64,000 bases of DNA from Halanaeroarchaeum sp. HSR-CO (GTDB lineage Archaea > Halobacteriota > Halobacteria > Halobacteriales > Halobacteriaceae): contig NZ_CP087724.1 of the NCBI RefSeq assembly GCF_024972755.1, positions 930,001-994,000 on the forward strand. The letters run 5' to 3'. Made by a program: the position numbers and the translations under genes. The stretch's first letter is position 1, and each line of letters begins with the position of its first letter. The notes beneath the pieces were generated by a model, which searched no databases, was not told the origin of the DNA, and was given only the letters and a program-made list of their open reading frames with translations. Of the stretch, positions 1-8,305 are shown piece after piece.

Positions 1-241
1 CTTCGTCGAGCACCGCTCGCTGGTCCGTCGGGATAGTGAAGGCGACGTCGACGTCCTGGAATTCGTCGGGTTCGCCGTCCAGGTAGCCGAATATTCGGTC
101 GAGGAGCGCGTGCTCGGCTTCGGCGTCCTGGTCGGGTGTCTCGGGAAAGGAGACGCTGATGACCTTCGACCCGACGACGCCGATCTGGACGTATCGGTCC
201 AGCGTCGCCGATTCTCGCGCGTAGATGCCGGCTGCCTCCAT
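1..241 (-). CDS. MGMT-family (methylated-DNA-cysteine methyltransferase-like) protein, 5' part
   Basis: The 80 visible codons start at an ATG and run off the left edge, so this is the N-terminal part only. The opening (MEAAGIYARE) and a VVGSKVISVSFPE stretch followed by an acidic DEPDEFQDVDV region resemble the N-terminal domain of haloarchaeal O6-alkylguanine-DNA alkyltransferase-like proteins. In that family the acceptor cysteine lies in a C-terminal PCHR motif, which would fall outside the window, so activity cannot be judged. The gene is divergent from the trp operon with an 84 bp spacer. Family assignment rests on remembered sequence resemblance; the orientation and reading frame are clear. 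Confidence 0.62.
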   Translation of the reverse strand, partial: MEAAGIYARESATLDRYVQIGVVGSKVISVSFPETPDQDAEAEHALLDRIFGYLDGEPDEFQDVDVAFTIPTDQRAVLDE

Positions 242-290
242 GGAGTGATGGTGTCCTGGCCAGGCCATGAACGTTTGGCCCGAGCCGCAA

Positions 291-322
291 TGCTTATGCA
301 CAGACTAGTGCATTGATGTACA
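291..322 (+). promoter_or_regulatory. trp operon promoter with palindromic operator candidate
   Basis: A TATA-like CTTATGCA lies about 30 nt before the trpC ATG. Immediately after it is a perfect dyad, ATGCAC-N6-GTGCAT (296-313). A TGTACA hexamer (317-322) ends 3 nt before the start codon. TGTACA is the consensus of the TRP box bound by the TrpY repressor of Methanothermobacter. Both elements sit where a bound repressor would block TFB/RNA polymerase. The sequence elements are seen; their regulatory role is inferred. Confidence 0.5.
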
Positions 323-325
323 ACA

Positions 326-1078
326 ATGGACGAAATGAACTCGATGGCCCCCGCGGTGCGCTCGATTCTGCGGGCGGCCGACGAACGTCCCGATCCCGAC
401 GGTCGCGTCGCGGTCGATGGTCAGTCCCTGGTGACGGCCATCGAGACGACGACCGAGGCCGGGCGGGTCCCGATCATCGCCGAGGTGAAACCCACGAGTC
501 CAACGACCGATGGAACCCGGACCGACGACCCCCTGACGCTCGCCCGCGAGATGGTGGCCGGCGGGGCGACGGCGCTCTCGGTGCTCACCGAACCCGAGCA
601 CTTCGGCGGGTCGACCGCGTCGCTCGAACGCATCCGCGAGACGGTCGACGTCCCGGTGGTGCGCAAGGATTTCGTCCGCAGCGAGGCCCAGCTGGACGCC
701 GTCGCCGCGGACGCGGTACTGCTGATCGTTCGGTTCGTCGAGGACCTTCCCCACCTCGTCGAAGCGGCTCGCGACCGCGGGATGGAACCGCTGGTGGAAG
801 CGCACTCCAGTGACGAACTGGCCGAGGCACTCGACGCCGGTGCCGACCTCGTGGGCATCAACAACCGCGACCTCTCTCGACTCGAGGTCGACCTGGCTAC
901 CTTCGAAGCGGTAGCGCCGAGCGCGCCCGATGACGTCACGCTCGTCGCCGAGAGCGGCATCGCCACGCCGGACGACGTCCATCGGATGCGTGAGGCTGGT
1001 GCCGACGCGTTGCTCGTCGGCTCCGCCATCATGGCCGGCGACGTCCGGGAACGGACACGGGAGCTGGTCGCGGCATGA
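326..1078 (+). CDS. trpC: Indole-3-glycerol phosphate synthase
   Basis: Converts carboxyphenylaminodeoxyribulose phosphate to indole-3-glycerol phosphate in tryptophan synthesis (cytosolic TIM barrel). The 250 residues match the family length. Active-site segments are visible: [11 protein letters not shown] (50-60) with the conserved lysine at 55, RKDFV with Lys114, VGINNRDL around Asn180, AESGI (208-212) and the phosphate-binding VGSAIM near 231. The ATG follows the promoter by only a few nucleotides, so the mRNA is nearly leaderless; an in-frame ATG at 335 or 344 cannot be excluded. It is the first gene of trpCBA and overlaps trpB by 4 nt. Confidence 0.95.
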   Translation: MDEMNSMAPAVRSILRAADERPDPDGRVAVDGQSLVTAIETTTEAGRVPIIAEVKPTSPTTDGTRTDDPLTLAREMVAGGATALSVLTEPEHFGGSTASLERIRETVDVPVVRKDFVRSEAQLDAVAADAVLLIVRFVEDLPHLVEAARDRGMEPLVEAHSSDELAEALDAGADLVGINNRDLSRLEVDLATFEAVAPSAPDDVTLVAESGIATPDDVHRMREAGADALLVGSAIMAGDVRERTRELVAA

Positions 1079-2298
1079 GCGTGGGAAGCTTCGGCGAGTA
1101 CGGCGGACAGTACGTGCCAGAAGCGCTGATGCCGGCGGTCGAGGAACTCGCCGACGCGTACGAACGCTACGTCCTCGAGAACGAGGACGGATTCATGGAC
1201 GAACTGCGACGCCATCTCCGGGAGTTCGGCGGTCGGCCGACGCCGTTGCAACACGCGGCGGCCCTGAGCGACCGCTACGGGGACGACGTCTACCTCAAAC
1301 GGGAGGACCTCCTTCACGGCGGTGCGCACAAACTGAACAACGCCCTCGGACAGGTCCTGCTGGCGACGTACATGGGCAAAGAGCGCATCATCGCGGAGAC
1401 GGGAGCGGGACAGCACGGCACGGCCACGGCGATGGCCTGCGCGTATCTCGATGTCGATTGCGAGATCTACATGGGCCGGACCGACATCAACCGCCAGCGC
1501 CCCAACGTCTTCCGGATGCGGATCCACGACGCGGCCGTCAACCCCGTCGACGCGGGCTCAGGGACGCTCAAGGAAGCCATCAACGCCACGCTACGCGACT
1601 GGGCGACGAACGTCGAGGACACCCACTACGTCATCGGCTCGGTCGTCGGCCCCCACCCGTTCCCGAGTATGGTACGTGACTTCCAGGCGGTCATCTCCGA
1701 GGAGGCACGCGAACAGGCCCTGGATCAGATCGGGGCCCTCCCGGAGGCCGTGGTGGCCTGTGCGGGTGGCGGGTCGAACACCATGGGTTCGTTCGCGAAC
1801 TTCATCGACGACGAGTCAGTGGACCTCTACGCCGTCGAGGCCGGTGGCGACGGGATCACGGTCGAGGATTCGACGGGGTTCGCGCCACACTCCGCCTCGC
1901 TCTCGGCTGGCGAGGACGGCGTGCTCCACGGCGCGCGGACGAAACTCTTGCAGACGAGCAAGGGGCAGGTCGTCGAGTCCCACAGCGTGAGCGCAGGTCT
2001 CGACTACGCCGGTGTCGGCCCGGAGCTCTCTCACCTCGTCGACGAAGGACGGGTCACGCCGGTCCACGTGGACGACGACGCGGCCCTAAATGCTTTCCAC
2101 CGACTCTCGCAGGCCGAGGGGATTATCCCGGCGCTGGAGAGCAGCCACGCCATCGCCTTCCTGGAAGACGGCGATTTCGATGGCCCGGTCGTCGTCACGC
2201 TCTCCGGGCGCGGGGACAAGGACCTCGATACGGTCATCGAGGAGAGCGATCGGCGGGAGATTCCCGCTGCACCGTCGATGGAGGTATTCGATGGGTGA
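1075..2298 (+). CDS. trpB: Tryptophan synthase beta chain
   Basis: PLP enzyme that condenses indole with serine to give tryptophan, working in the alpha2beta2 complex with TrpA. The 407 residues are the TrpB1 length. The PLP lysine is in GAHKLNN (Lys86). The ETGAGQHG loop (108-115) supplies the catalytic glutamate region. A glycine-rich phosphate cradle (CAGGGSN) and a C-terminal SGRGDKD segment are also present. The start overlaps the trpC stop (ATGA) and the end overlaps trpA by 8 nt, so the three genes are translationally coupled. Confidence 0.97.
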   Translation: MSVGSFGEYGGQYVPEALMPAVEELADAYERYVLENEDGFMDELRRHLREFGGRPTPLQHAAALSDRYGDDVYLKREDLLHGGAHKLNNALGQVLLATYMGKERIIAETGAGQHGTATAMACAYLDVDCEIYMGRTDINRQRPNVFRMRIHDAAVNPVDAGSGTLKEAINATLRDWATNVEDTHYVIGSVVGPHPFPSMVRDFQAVISEEAREQALDQIGALPEAVVACAGGGSNTMGSFANFIDDESVDLYAVEAGGDGITVEDSTGFAPHSASLSAGEDGVLHGARTKLLQTSKGQVVESHSVSAGLDYAGVGPELSHLVDEGRVTPVHVDDDAALNAFHRLSQAEGIIPALESSHAIAFLEDGDFDGPVVVTLSGRGDKDLDTVIEESDRREIPAAPSMEVFDG

Positions 2299-3121
2299 AC
2301 GGGCCATCGCGCGGGCCTTCGAGGACGGGCCCGCACTGGTTCCGTACGTCGTCGCCGGAGACCCCGACGCCGAATCGACCGCGGCGTACGTCGAGGCCCT
2401 CGTCAGGGGCGGGGCTGACGTCGTGGAGCTCGGACTGCCGTTCTCCGAGCCCATCGCCGACGGTCCGACCATCGAGGGTGGCATCCGCCGGGCCCTGGAC
2501 GCCGGGATGACGCCATCACGGTATCTGGACCTCGTCGCCGACCTCGACGTGGCGGTCCCCATCGTCACGATGACGTATTACAACCTTATCTTCCACTACG
2601 GCGACGGCGACGTGGAACCGTTCGTGGCTGACGCCGCAGCCGCCGGCGTCGACGGCCTGATCGTGCCCGACCTCCCTGTGGAGGAGAGTGAGCCGTTGCG
2701 AGCGGCCTGCGAGGAACACGACCTCGCCCTCGTGTTCATCGTGGCACCGACGACGACAGCCGCGCGGATCGAACGGATCGTCTCACAGGCGTCCGGATTC
2801 GTCTACGTTCAGGCTCGTCTGGGAACGACCGGAGCCCGGGAGAGCGTGAGCGAACAGACCTACGAGAGCCTGGAACGCCTCCCCGACGTCGACATCCCGA
2901 CGGCGGTTGGATTCGGCGTCAGTAGCGGCGAACAGGCCAGTTCCATCGTCGAGGGCGGTGCCGACGGCGTCGTCGCCGGGAGCGTCTTCGTCGACATCAT
3001 CGCATCGGGCGAGACCGTGCCAGCGCGTCTCGAAGAAACCGCCGCCGCCATCAAGGCGGGCGCGACCGCCGCGGCTGCCGAGTCCGACCAGTCCGCCCTG
3101 TCGGAACCGGAACGAACATAG
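2291..3121 (+). CDS. trpA: Tryptophan synthase alpha chain
   Basis: Cleaves indole-3-glycerol phosphate and channels indole to TrpB. The 276-residue frame starts at the ATG inside the last codons of trpB; a longer upstream reading frame is only trpB in another phase. Catalytic Glu46 ([10 protein letters not shown]) and Asp57 (IADGPT) are in place. The usual PFSDP reads PFSEP here. A VGFGVS segment for phosphate binding is present. The C-terminal about 20 residues are Ala-rich and acidic and extend beyond the barrel. Last gene of trpCBA; it ends 18 nt before the next gene on the same strand, which may be co-transcribed. Confidence 0.96.
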   Translation: MGERAIARAFEDGPALVPYVVAGDPDAESTAAYVEALVRGGADVVELGLPFSEPIADGPTIEGGIRRALDAGMTPSRYLDLVADLDVAVPIVTMTYYNLIFHYGDGDVEPFVADAAAAGVDGLIVPDLPVEESEPLRAACEEHDLALVFIVAPTTTAARIERIVSQASGFVYVQARLGTTGARESVSEQTYESLERLPDVDIPTAVGFGVSSGEQASSIVEGGADGVVAGSVFVDIIASGETVPARLEETAAAIKAGATAAAAESDQSALSEPERT

Positions 3122-3139
3122 CAACGGGCTTGCTACACC

Positions 3140-3940
3140 ATGGCAATGACAGCTGGGAAAACCGCACGACTCGACCGTATCGGACGTGACGGACGGTTCG
3201 TCACGATCCCGATGGACCACGGCATAACAATGGGACCGGTACGCGGCCTCGTCGACATCGAGGCGACCATCGACGCGGTGACCCGCGGCGGTGCCGACGC
3301 CGTCCTCACCCAGAAGGGCATCGCGTCTCGGGTCCATCCGAACAAGAACGGCAAGGGCTACATCGTCCACCTCAACGGCTCGACCACCATCGGGCCGGAC
3401 GAGAACGACAAGCGCGTCACCGGGACCGTCGAGGACGCGGTGCGGGCCGGTGCCGACGCCGTCTCCTTTCATATCAACGTCGGCAGCGTGCACGAACCCG
3501 ATCAGATCGAAGACCTGGCCGAACTCACCACGGAGGCCGACCGGCTCGGAATGCCGGTCCTCGCGATGGCGTACGCCAGGGGGCCGGGGGTCGACGAACA
3601 CGACGCAGAGAGTCTGGGTCACGCGGTCCGACTGGCCGAGGAACTCGGCGCGGACGTCGTAAAGACGGCCTACAGTGGCGATGCAGAGAGCTTCGAACAC
3701 GTCGCGAACGCTGCACGGCTCCCGGTTATCATCGCCGGCGGAAGTCCCCAGGGCGACCTCGCGACGCTCGAGAACGTCCAGGGCGTCATCGAGGCCGGCG
3801 GCGCGGGCGTCTCGATGGGACGAACCATCTTCCAGCACGACGACCCCTACGCCATGACGGCTGCGGTCTCGGCGGTCGTCCACGACGAGGTCGACCCCGA
3901 GACGGCGATGCGCGAGGCGGGCCTGGCCGTCGAGGCCTGA
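3140..3940 (+). CDS. 2-amino-3,7-dideoxy-D-threo-hept-6-ulosonate (ADH) synthase
   Basis: Class I aldolase-like enzyme that makes ADH from aspartate semialdehyde and a 6-deoxy-5-ketofructose phosphate, the first step of the archaeal alternative route to 3-dehydroquinate. The 266 residues carry TIPMDHG with Asp26, MAYARGP with Tyr145 and a Schiff-base lysine candidate in VVKTAYSG (Lys175). The C-terminal GVSMGRTIFQ is the phosphate site. An in-frame ATG at 3146 is an equally good start. It follows trpA by 18 nt and abuts the convergent HAD gene with no gap. Its partner, dehydroquinate synthase II, is 0.8 kb downstream. Confidence 0.93.
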   Translation: MAMTAGKTARLDRIGRDGRFVTIPMDHGITMGPVRGLVDIEATIDAVTRGGADAVLTQKGIASRVHPNKNGKGYIVHLNGSTTIGPDENDKRVTGTVEDAVRAGADAVSFHINVGSVHEPDQIEDLAELTTEADRLGMPVLAMAYARGPGVDEHDAESLGHAVRLAEELGADVVKTAYSGDAESFEHVANAARLPVIIAGGSPQGDLATLENVQGVIEAGGAGVSMGRTIFQHDDPYAMTAAVSAVVHDEVDPETAMREAGLAVEA

Positions 3941-4609
3941 TCAGAAGACGGTGGGCAGTTGCTGCAGCGAATCCAGGGTGTGGACCGGTTCGGCCGTCGA
4001 CCGCTCTTCTCTGTCCACCGACGTCGGCACCCAGACGGACCTGACACCGACGCGGTTCGCGCCGGCCACGTCGTCGGAGCGAGAGTTCCCCACGTGGATC
4101 GTCGCGTCCGCCTCGACGCCGAGATCCGAGAGGGCGATCTCGAATGGCTCCGGTGAGGGTTTCGACGGTGTGGTGTCGCCACCATAGACGATGGTGTCGA
4201 AGACGTCGGTGAGACCGAGCGTCTCCAGTTTCTGCCACTGGTGGGCGCGTTCACCGTTCGTGACGAGGCCAACCGGTCGATCGCCGACGCTCGTGAGGGC
4301 CTCGCGGGCGCCCTCGCGAAAGCTGACCGCCGTGTGGTCGAACCGGCCGATGTACGTCTCGGCGATGGCGTCGGCGGGAACTGGTTCGGCGCCGGCGCGC
4401 TGGGCGGCGATGTCGAACGCGTTGGCCATGAACGAGACGGTGTCGTCCGCGTCGGGGGCCTCGTTGATGGCCTCGCGAAGCCGCTGCTGGTCGGTGAAGG
4501 GTTCGACGTCGAGCGTCTCGAACGTCTCCTGGAGGAGGGCCTCGCCGTCCTGCTCGTGGACGCAGAGCGTCCCGTCGAGGTCGAAGAGGACGGCGTCGGT
4601 TCGTGACAT
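3941..4609 (-). CDS. HAD-superfamily hydrolase (phosphatase-like)
   Basis: A 222-residue haloacid dehalogenase-type phosphohydrolase. Motif I is VLFDLDGTL (Asp10 nucleophile, Asp12), followed by a helical cap. Motif II is LVTNGE, motif III lysine is in KPSPEPFEIAL, and the acidic motif IV is in HVGNSRSDD. The start at the ATG before SRTDAVLF is chosen because upstream residues in that frame are not domain-like. Its stop codon directly abuts the stop of the convergent ADH synthase gene. Substrate cannot be told from sequence; phosphoglycolate-phosphatase-like sugar phosphatases are the nearest type. Confidence 0.88.
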   Translation of the reverse strand: MSRTDAVLFDLDGTLCVHEQDGEALLQETFETLDVEPFTDQQRLREAINEAPDADDTVSFMANAFDIAAQRAGAEPVPADAIAETYIGRFDHTAVSFREGAREALTSVGDRPVGLVTNGERAHQWQKLETLGLTDVFDTIVYGGDTTPSKPSPEPFEIALSDLGVEADATIHVGNSRSDDVAGANRVGVRSVWVPTSVDREERSTAEPVHTLDSLQQLPTVF

Positions 4610-4713
4610 AGCCAACACTGCACACCGCGTTCTGATAACGGTTCGGACGTCGAGGGTGGTCAGTAATCCGCGGTTTCGGCACGTTGAAGGACGGCCACTG
4701 CCACAGTGCGGGT

Positions 4714-5877
4714 ATGACACCCTCGGTCTGGCTGAAAGCCGACGATGCGGTCGGCGACTGGGAGACGCGCAAACGACGGATCACGACCGGCCTGGAGGCC
4801 GGCGTCGACTGGATTCTCGTCGACGAGTGGGACGTCACGAAGGTCCGGGAACTCGGCGAGGTGAACGTCGCCGCCTTCGTCACCGACGACGTCGACGTCA
4901 TCGGCGAACAGGCGGAGGACCTGGGCGATGCCGACGCCTACGTCGTCGGCAAGGACGGCGAAGGCGACGGGACCATCGACCTCCCCAGCGACTTCGCGGG
5001 GTCGGCCGACCTCTCGACCGTCCGCCGGGACGGCGCGGACGGCGCGTTCGTCCGCATCTTCGACGCCGACTACGAAGCCTTCGCCGAGGCCGCGGCCGCC
5101 GACGCCGATCACACCCTCGTCGTCGGTGAGGACTGGAAGATCATCCCGCTCGAGAATCTCATCGCCCGCATCGGCGACGAGACGGACCTCATCGCCGGCG
5201 TCCAGACCGCCGCCGAGGCCGAGACCGCCTTCGACACGCTCGATATCGGTGCCGACGGGGTCCTCCTCGACACGGACGATCCGGACGAGATCCGCGAGAC
5301 GGTCCGCGTGCGCGATTCGACCACCCGCGAATCGGTCGACCTGGAGTACGCCGAGGTCATCGAAGTCGAACCGGCGGGGAGCGCCGACCGCGTCTGTGTC
5401 GACACCGCCACCATCATGGACGACGACGAAGGGATGCTCGTCGGGAGTATGAGCCGCGGGCTCTTTTTCGTCTACGCCGAGACCGCAGAATCGCCGTACG
5501 TCGCGTCGCGGCCGTTCCGCGTCAATGCCGGGGCCGTCCACGCCTACGCGCGGACGCCGGCGGGCGACACGAAGTACCTCGCGGAACTGAAAAGTGGCGA
5601 CGAGGTCCAGATCGTGGACACCGCCGGCAACACCCGCGAGGCGGTGGTCGGGCGTGCGAAGATCGAACGCCGGCCCATGTTCCGGGTTCGCGCCCGAGCG
5701 GCTGACGGCGACGAGTTCGAGACGCTGTTGCAGAACGCCGAGACGATCAAGGTCGAGACCCGGGACGGACGGCGGGCCATCACCGACCTCGAGGTCGGCG
5801 ACGAGGTGTGCGTCTTCCGGCAATCCGGCGGTCGTCACTTCGGCGAGGCAGTGGACGAACGCATCATCGAGAAGTAG
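4714..5877 (+). CDS. 3-dehydroquinate synthase II
   Basis: NAD-dependent enzyme that oxidatively deaminates and cyclises ADH to 3-dehydroquinate in archaea that lack classical AroB. The 387 residues begin MTPSVWLKAD and match the family length. Family-typical segments are visible: VDWILVDEWDV near the N-terminus, EDWKIIPLENLIA in the middle, then GMLVGSMSRGLFFVYAE and RPFRVNAGAVHAY. The ATG at 4714 was preferred over an upstream in-frame ATG at 4684, whose extra residues are not family-like. It works directly after the ADH synthase encoded at 3.1-3.9 kb. Confidence 0.94.
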   Translation: MTPSVWLKADDAVGDWETRKRRITTGLEAGVDWILVDEWDVTKVRELGEVNVAAFVTDDVDVIGEQAEDLGDADAYVVGKDGEGDGTIDLPSDFAGSADLSTVRRDGADGAFVRIFDADYEAFAEAAAADADHTLVVGEDWKIIPLENLIARIGDETDLIAGVQTAAEAETAFDTLDIGADGVLLDTDDPDEIRETVRVRDSTTRESVDLEYAEVIEVEPAGSADRVCVDTATIMDDDEGMLVGSMSRGLFFVYAETAESPYVASRPFRVNAGAVHAYARTPAGDTKYLAELKSGDEVQIVDTAGNTREAVVGRAKIERRPMFRVRARAADGDEFETLLQNAETIKVETRDGRRAITDLEVGDEVCVFRQSGGRHFGEAVDERIIEK

Positions 5878-5898
5878 GTCCGGTCGTTCGGACTCGGC

Positions 5899-6366
5899 TC
5901 ACCGAAACGGCAGTCCCTCGGGCCCCTCGTCCTCTTCGGGGCTGACCTCCGTCTCCAGCTCCGAGAGTTCGGTCGTACACCACGGACAGAAGTCGAGTTC
6001 GGCGTCGAGTTCGCCGCCGCAGTTCGGACACGTTGGCGTCTCGCTACTGGCCTGGCGGTCGGTCGCCCGTTCCTGCCGGAGTCCGGTCAGATAGGCGTCG
6101 ACGACGTTGAGCACCCTGACGACAAGGAGACTGCCCGTGACTTCGAGCGAAAAATCCTGACTCGCCGAGATGAGTCCGTCGATGCCGGTCTGCTGGAACG
6201 CGGTGACGGCGGATTCAGGGACGACCATCGCCGCGGTGACCAGCGCGAGCGCGAACCACGCGATCGCTCTGAGCCAGGCCCGGAGATAGATGTGTCCGAG
6301 CCCCGGGTACAGGAACCCGAGCAGGCCGGCGATGATCGGGCGACGGCGGATCAGCGACGATTGCAC
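5899..6366 (-). CDS. Zinc-ribbon membrane protein, function unknown
   Basis: A 155-residue protein with two hydrophobic segments at about residues 10-27 (AGLLGFLYPGLGHIY) and 32-52, then an acidic linker. The C-terminal double CxxC zinc ribbon is CPNCGGE and CPWCTTE, around residues 116-134. The GLGHIYLR motif resembles small TM2-type or membrane-scaffold proteins; zinc-ribbon-tailed proteins of this type are common and uncharacterised in haloarchaea. It converges on dehydroquinate synthase II with a 21 bp gap and follows the tfb-aroD pair on the same strand. Confidence 0.75.
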   Translation of the reverse strand: MQSSLIRRRPIIAGLLGFLYPGLGHIYLRAWLRAIAWFALALVTAAMVVPESAVTAFQQTGIDGLISASQDFSLEVTGSLLVVRVLNVVDAYLTGLRQERATDRQASSETPTCPNCGGELDAELDFCPWCTTELSELETEVSPEEDEGPEGLPFR

Positions 6367-6427
6367 ACCTGCACTCTTCGCCGTGGACAGGTTAAGGTGT
6401 TGCTTTCTACGATGTCACCCGGACTCC

Positions 6428-7111
6428 TCAGAGCAAGGCGTCGACGAGGGTCCGCAACTGTGCGAGGTCGTACTGGCCGGGTGCAGTCGCGTTCGCCGGG
6501 TCGACCGGTGCGTAGCCGATCGACGAGCCGTACAGGGGTGCGACGACTCGCGAGTGACGGCCTGGTTGGCCCATCGCCATCGTCGCGACCCGTTCGCCGG
6601 CCCGGGAGAACTCGTACGTGACCCGCAGAAGGTCGAGGACTTGACCGCTGTGTTCGGCGGTGACGGCCAGTTTGCCGACGTCGCCGAGGGCACAGAGTTG
6701 CGCCAGGCGATCGGCGAGTTCGCTCAGATCGGGTGTGCGCTCGAAATCGTGGCTCGAGACGACGGTCTGGACGTCCGCCGATTCCGCTGCCGCCAGTACC
6801 TCGGAGGCGTCCTCGTGGACGTCGGTGTCGATCAGTGCATCGAGTTCGACGTCCACGGCCTCGACGGCGTCGAACGAGACTGCTGTTACCAGTTCGCCGA
6901 TCCGTTCGGGTCCGTCGGCCCGTTCTCCGCCCTCCCACTCGGGTCGGTTCGTCACGAGGAGCGGCAGGGTGCCGTCGTACCCCTCGAGGTCGGCGAGCGG
7001 GTCGTCGGCGAGGTCCATGCGAAACTCGACGGCGTCGGCGTGCTCGCGTGCCGCCGGCTCTTCGTTCAGGTCGCCCGTACTCGCTGCCAGGACGAACCCG
7101 TCGAAATCCAT
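6428..7111 (-). CDS. aroD: 3-dehydroquinate dehydratase, type I
   Basis: Dehydrates 3-dehydroquinate to 3-dehydroshikimate by a Schiff-base mechanism. The 227 residues show EFRMDL (29-34), the general-base histidine in SSHDF (His121) and the Schiff-base lysine in GKLAVTA (Lys147). MGQPGRHSRV and the FGSS-like YGSSIGYAP form the C-terminal substrate loop. The start codon shares one base with the tfb stop codon (TGATG), so translation is probably coupled to tfb. A longer reading frame upstream is merely tfb in another phase. Confidence 0.94.
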   Translation of the reverse strand: MDFDGFVLAASTGDLNEEPAAREHADAVEFRMDLADDPLADLEGYDGTLPLLVTNRPEWEGGERADGPERIGELVTAVSFDAVEAVDVELDALIDTDVHEDASEVLAAAESADVQTVVSSHDFERTPDLSELADRLAQLCALGDVGKLAVTAEHSGQVLDLLRVTYEFSRAGERVATMAMGQPGRHSRVVAPLYGSSIGYAPVDPANATAPGQYDLAQLRTLVDALL

Positions 7112-8058
7112 CAGACCGGGATGGTGTCTTCGGCCTCGAGGAGTTCGTGATAGCGGTTCCGGATGGTGACCTCGGAGATGTCGGCGACGTCGCTGACCTT
7201 CGCCTGCGTGGTCTTCTCGTTCGTGAGGAGGGCGGCGGCGTAGACGGCGGCCGCGGCGAGGCCGACCGGGCTCTTGCCGCTGTGGACGCCCTTCTCTTTG
7301 GCGTTCTCGAGGAGCTCGCGGGCGCGGTGCTGGGACTCGTCGCTCAGCCCGAGTTCGGAGGCGAAGCGCGGAACGTAGCTCGCGGGGTCGGCGGGCCTTA
7401 CTTCGAGACCGAGTTCGCGGACGATGTAGCGGTAGGTGCGAGCGATCTCGTCCTTCTCGACGCGGCTGACGTCGTCGATCTCGTCGAGGCTGCGGGGCAC
7501 TCCGGCCTGGCGGGCGGCGGCGTAGACACAGGAGGTGGCGACGCCCTCGATGGACCGGCCCGGGAGGAGATCCTCCTCGAGTGCACGCCGGTAGATGACG
7601 GAGGCCGTCTCGCGGACGTTGTCGGGGAGGCCGGTCGCGGAGGCCATCCGGTCGATTTCGCCGAGTGCCTGCTTGAGATTGCGCTCCTTGGCGTCTCGCG
7701 TGCGGAACCGCTCGTTCCACTTGCGCAGTCGCTGCATCTTCTGGCGCTGGCGCGAGCCGAGGGAGTTCCCGTAGGCGTCCTTATCTCGCCAGTCGATGTT
7801 GGTCGAGAGGCCCTTGTCGTGCATGGTGTTCGTGGTGGGCGCGCCGACGCGCGATTTCTTGTCCTTCTCCTGGGAGTCGAAGGCTCGCCACTCGGGACCA
7901 CGGTCGATGCCGTCCTCCTCGACCACGAGGCCACAGTCGGCACAGACCGTCTCGCCGTGCTCTTCGTCGGTTACTACCAGGCCGCCACACTCCGGGCAGC
8001 CGTCGGTCGATTCTTTCTCCTGCTCGTCTCGTTCGGTTGTTCTCAGTGCGTGGGACAT
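7111..8058 (-). CDS. tfb: Transcription initiation factor IIB (TFB)
   Basis: General factor that binds TBP-DNA and the BRE and recruits RNA polymerase. The 315 residues show an N-terminal zinc ribbon (CPECGG and CADCGL, about residues 21-41), the B-reader/linker with GPEWRAF, and two cyclin folds (about 120-210 and 215-310). The first repeat carries LPGRSIEGVA and the second a helix-turn-helix with AKVSDVADISEVTIRNRY. Haloarchaea usually encode several TFBs; which paralogue this is cannot be told. It heads a two-gene unit with aroD. The 5' leader holds a hairpin overlapping the Shine-Dalgarno site. Confidence 0.95.
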   Translation of the reverse strand: MSHALRTTERDEQEKESTDGCPECGGLVVTDEEHGETVCADCGLVVEEDGIDRGPEWRAFDSQEKDKKSRVGAPTTNTMHDKGLSTNIDWRDKDAYGNSLGSRQRQKMQRLRKWNERFRTRDAKERNLKQALGEIDRMASATGLPDNVRETASVIYRRALEEDLLPGRSIEGVATSCVYAAARQAGVPRSLDEIDDVSRVEKDEIARTYRYIVRELGLEVRPADPASYVPRFASELGLSDESQHRARELLENAKEKGVHSGKSPVGLAAAAVYAAALLTNEKTTQAKVSDVADISEVTIRNRYHELLEAEDTIPV

Positions 8059-8063
8059 GCGAA

Positions 8064-8084
8064 CCCTCCGGGAGGACTCCCGGA
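8064..8084 (-). promoter_or_regulatory. tfb leader hairpin overlapping the Shine-Dalgarno site
   Basis: Reading the minus strand, TCCGGGAG-TC-CTCCCGGA forms a perfect 8-bp inverted repeat (8067-8084). It would fold as a 7-bp stem with a 4-nt loop. A GGAGGG Shine-Dalgarno sequence (8064-8069), 5 nt before the ATG, shares three bases with the 3' arm. The stem would lie at roughly +10 to +27 of the transcript. This could be a translation switch or an operator. The structure is read directly; function is inferred. Confidence 0.5.
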
Positions 8085-8116
8085 CAATCGTGAACGCCTG
8101 GTTTGGACAAAAGTGA

Positions 8117-8122
8117 CTTATA
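8117..8122 (-). promoter_or_regulatory. TATA box of tfb
   Basis: TATAAG on the minus strand, preceded by GGAAGC as a possible BRE. Initiation about 25 nt downstream would be near 8094, giving a leader of about 36 nt. This differs from the leaderless style of most genes in the window. Confidence 0.55.
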
Positions 8123-8305
8123 GCTTCCGCTCTATCCTACCTGGGAGACTGGTTACCGTGGTACAGGTATCACCACACCGGGTGGCGATTTTCTCCCGCG
8201 TTACTGTCCGGTCGATGCCGAAAGACGTCTGATTGATTGCCCGATACGATAGGCTGCGGGTGCGCGTCGCGAAACACTCAATTGGGTCGGCCGCCCCGTT
8301 CGGGT

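Noticed and set aside
421-1527. Long minus-strand frame across trpC and trpB
   Set aside because: Antisense shadow in GC-rich DNA with low-complexity Ser/Thr/Arg composition. trpC and trpB on the plus strand are unmistakable.
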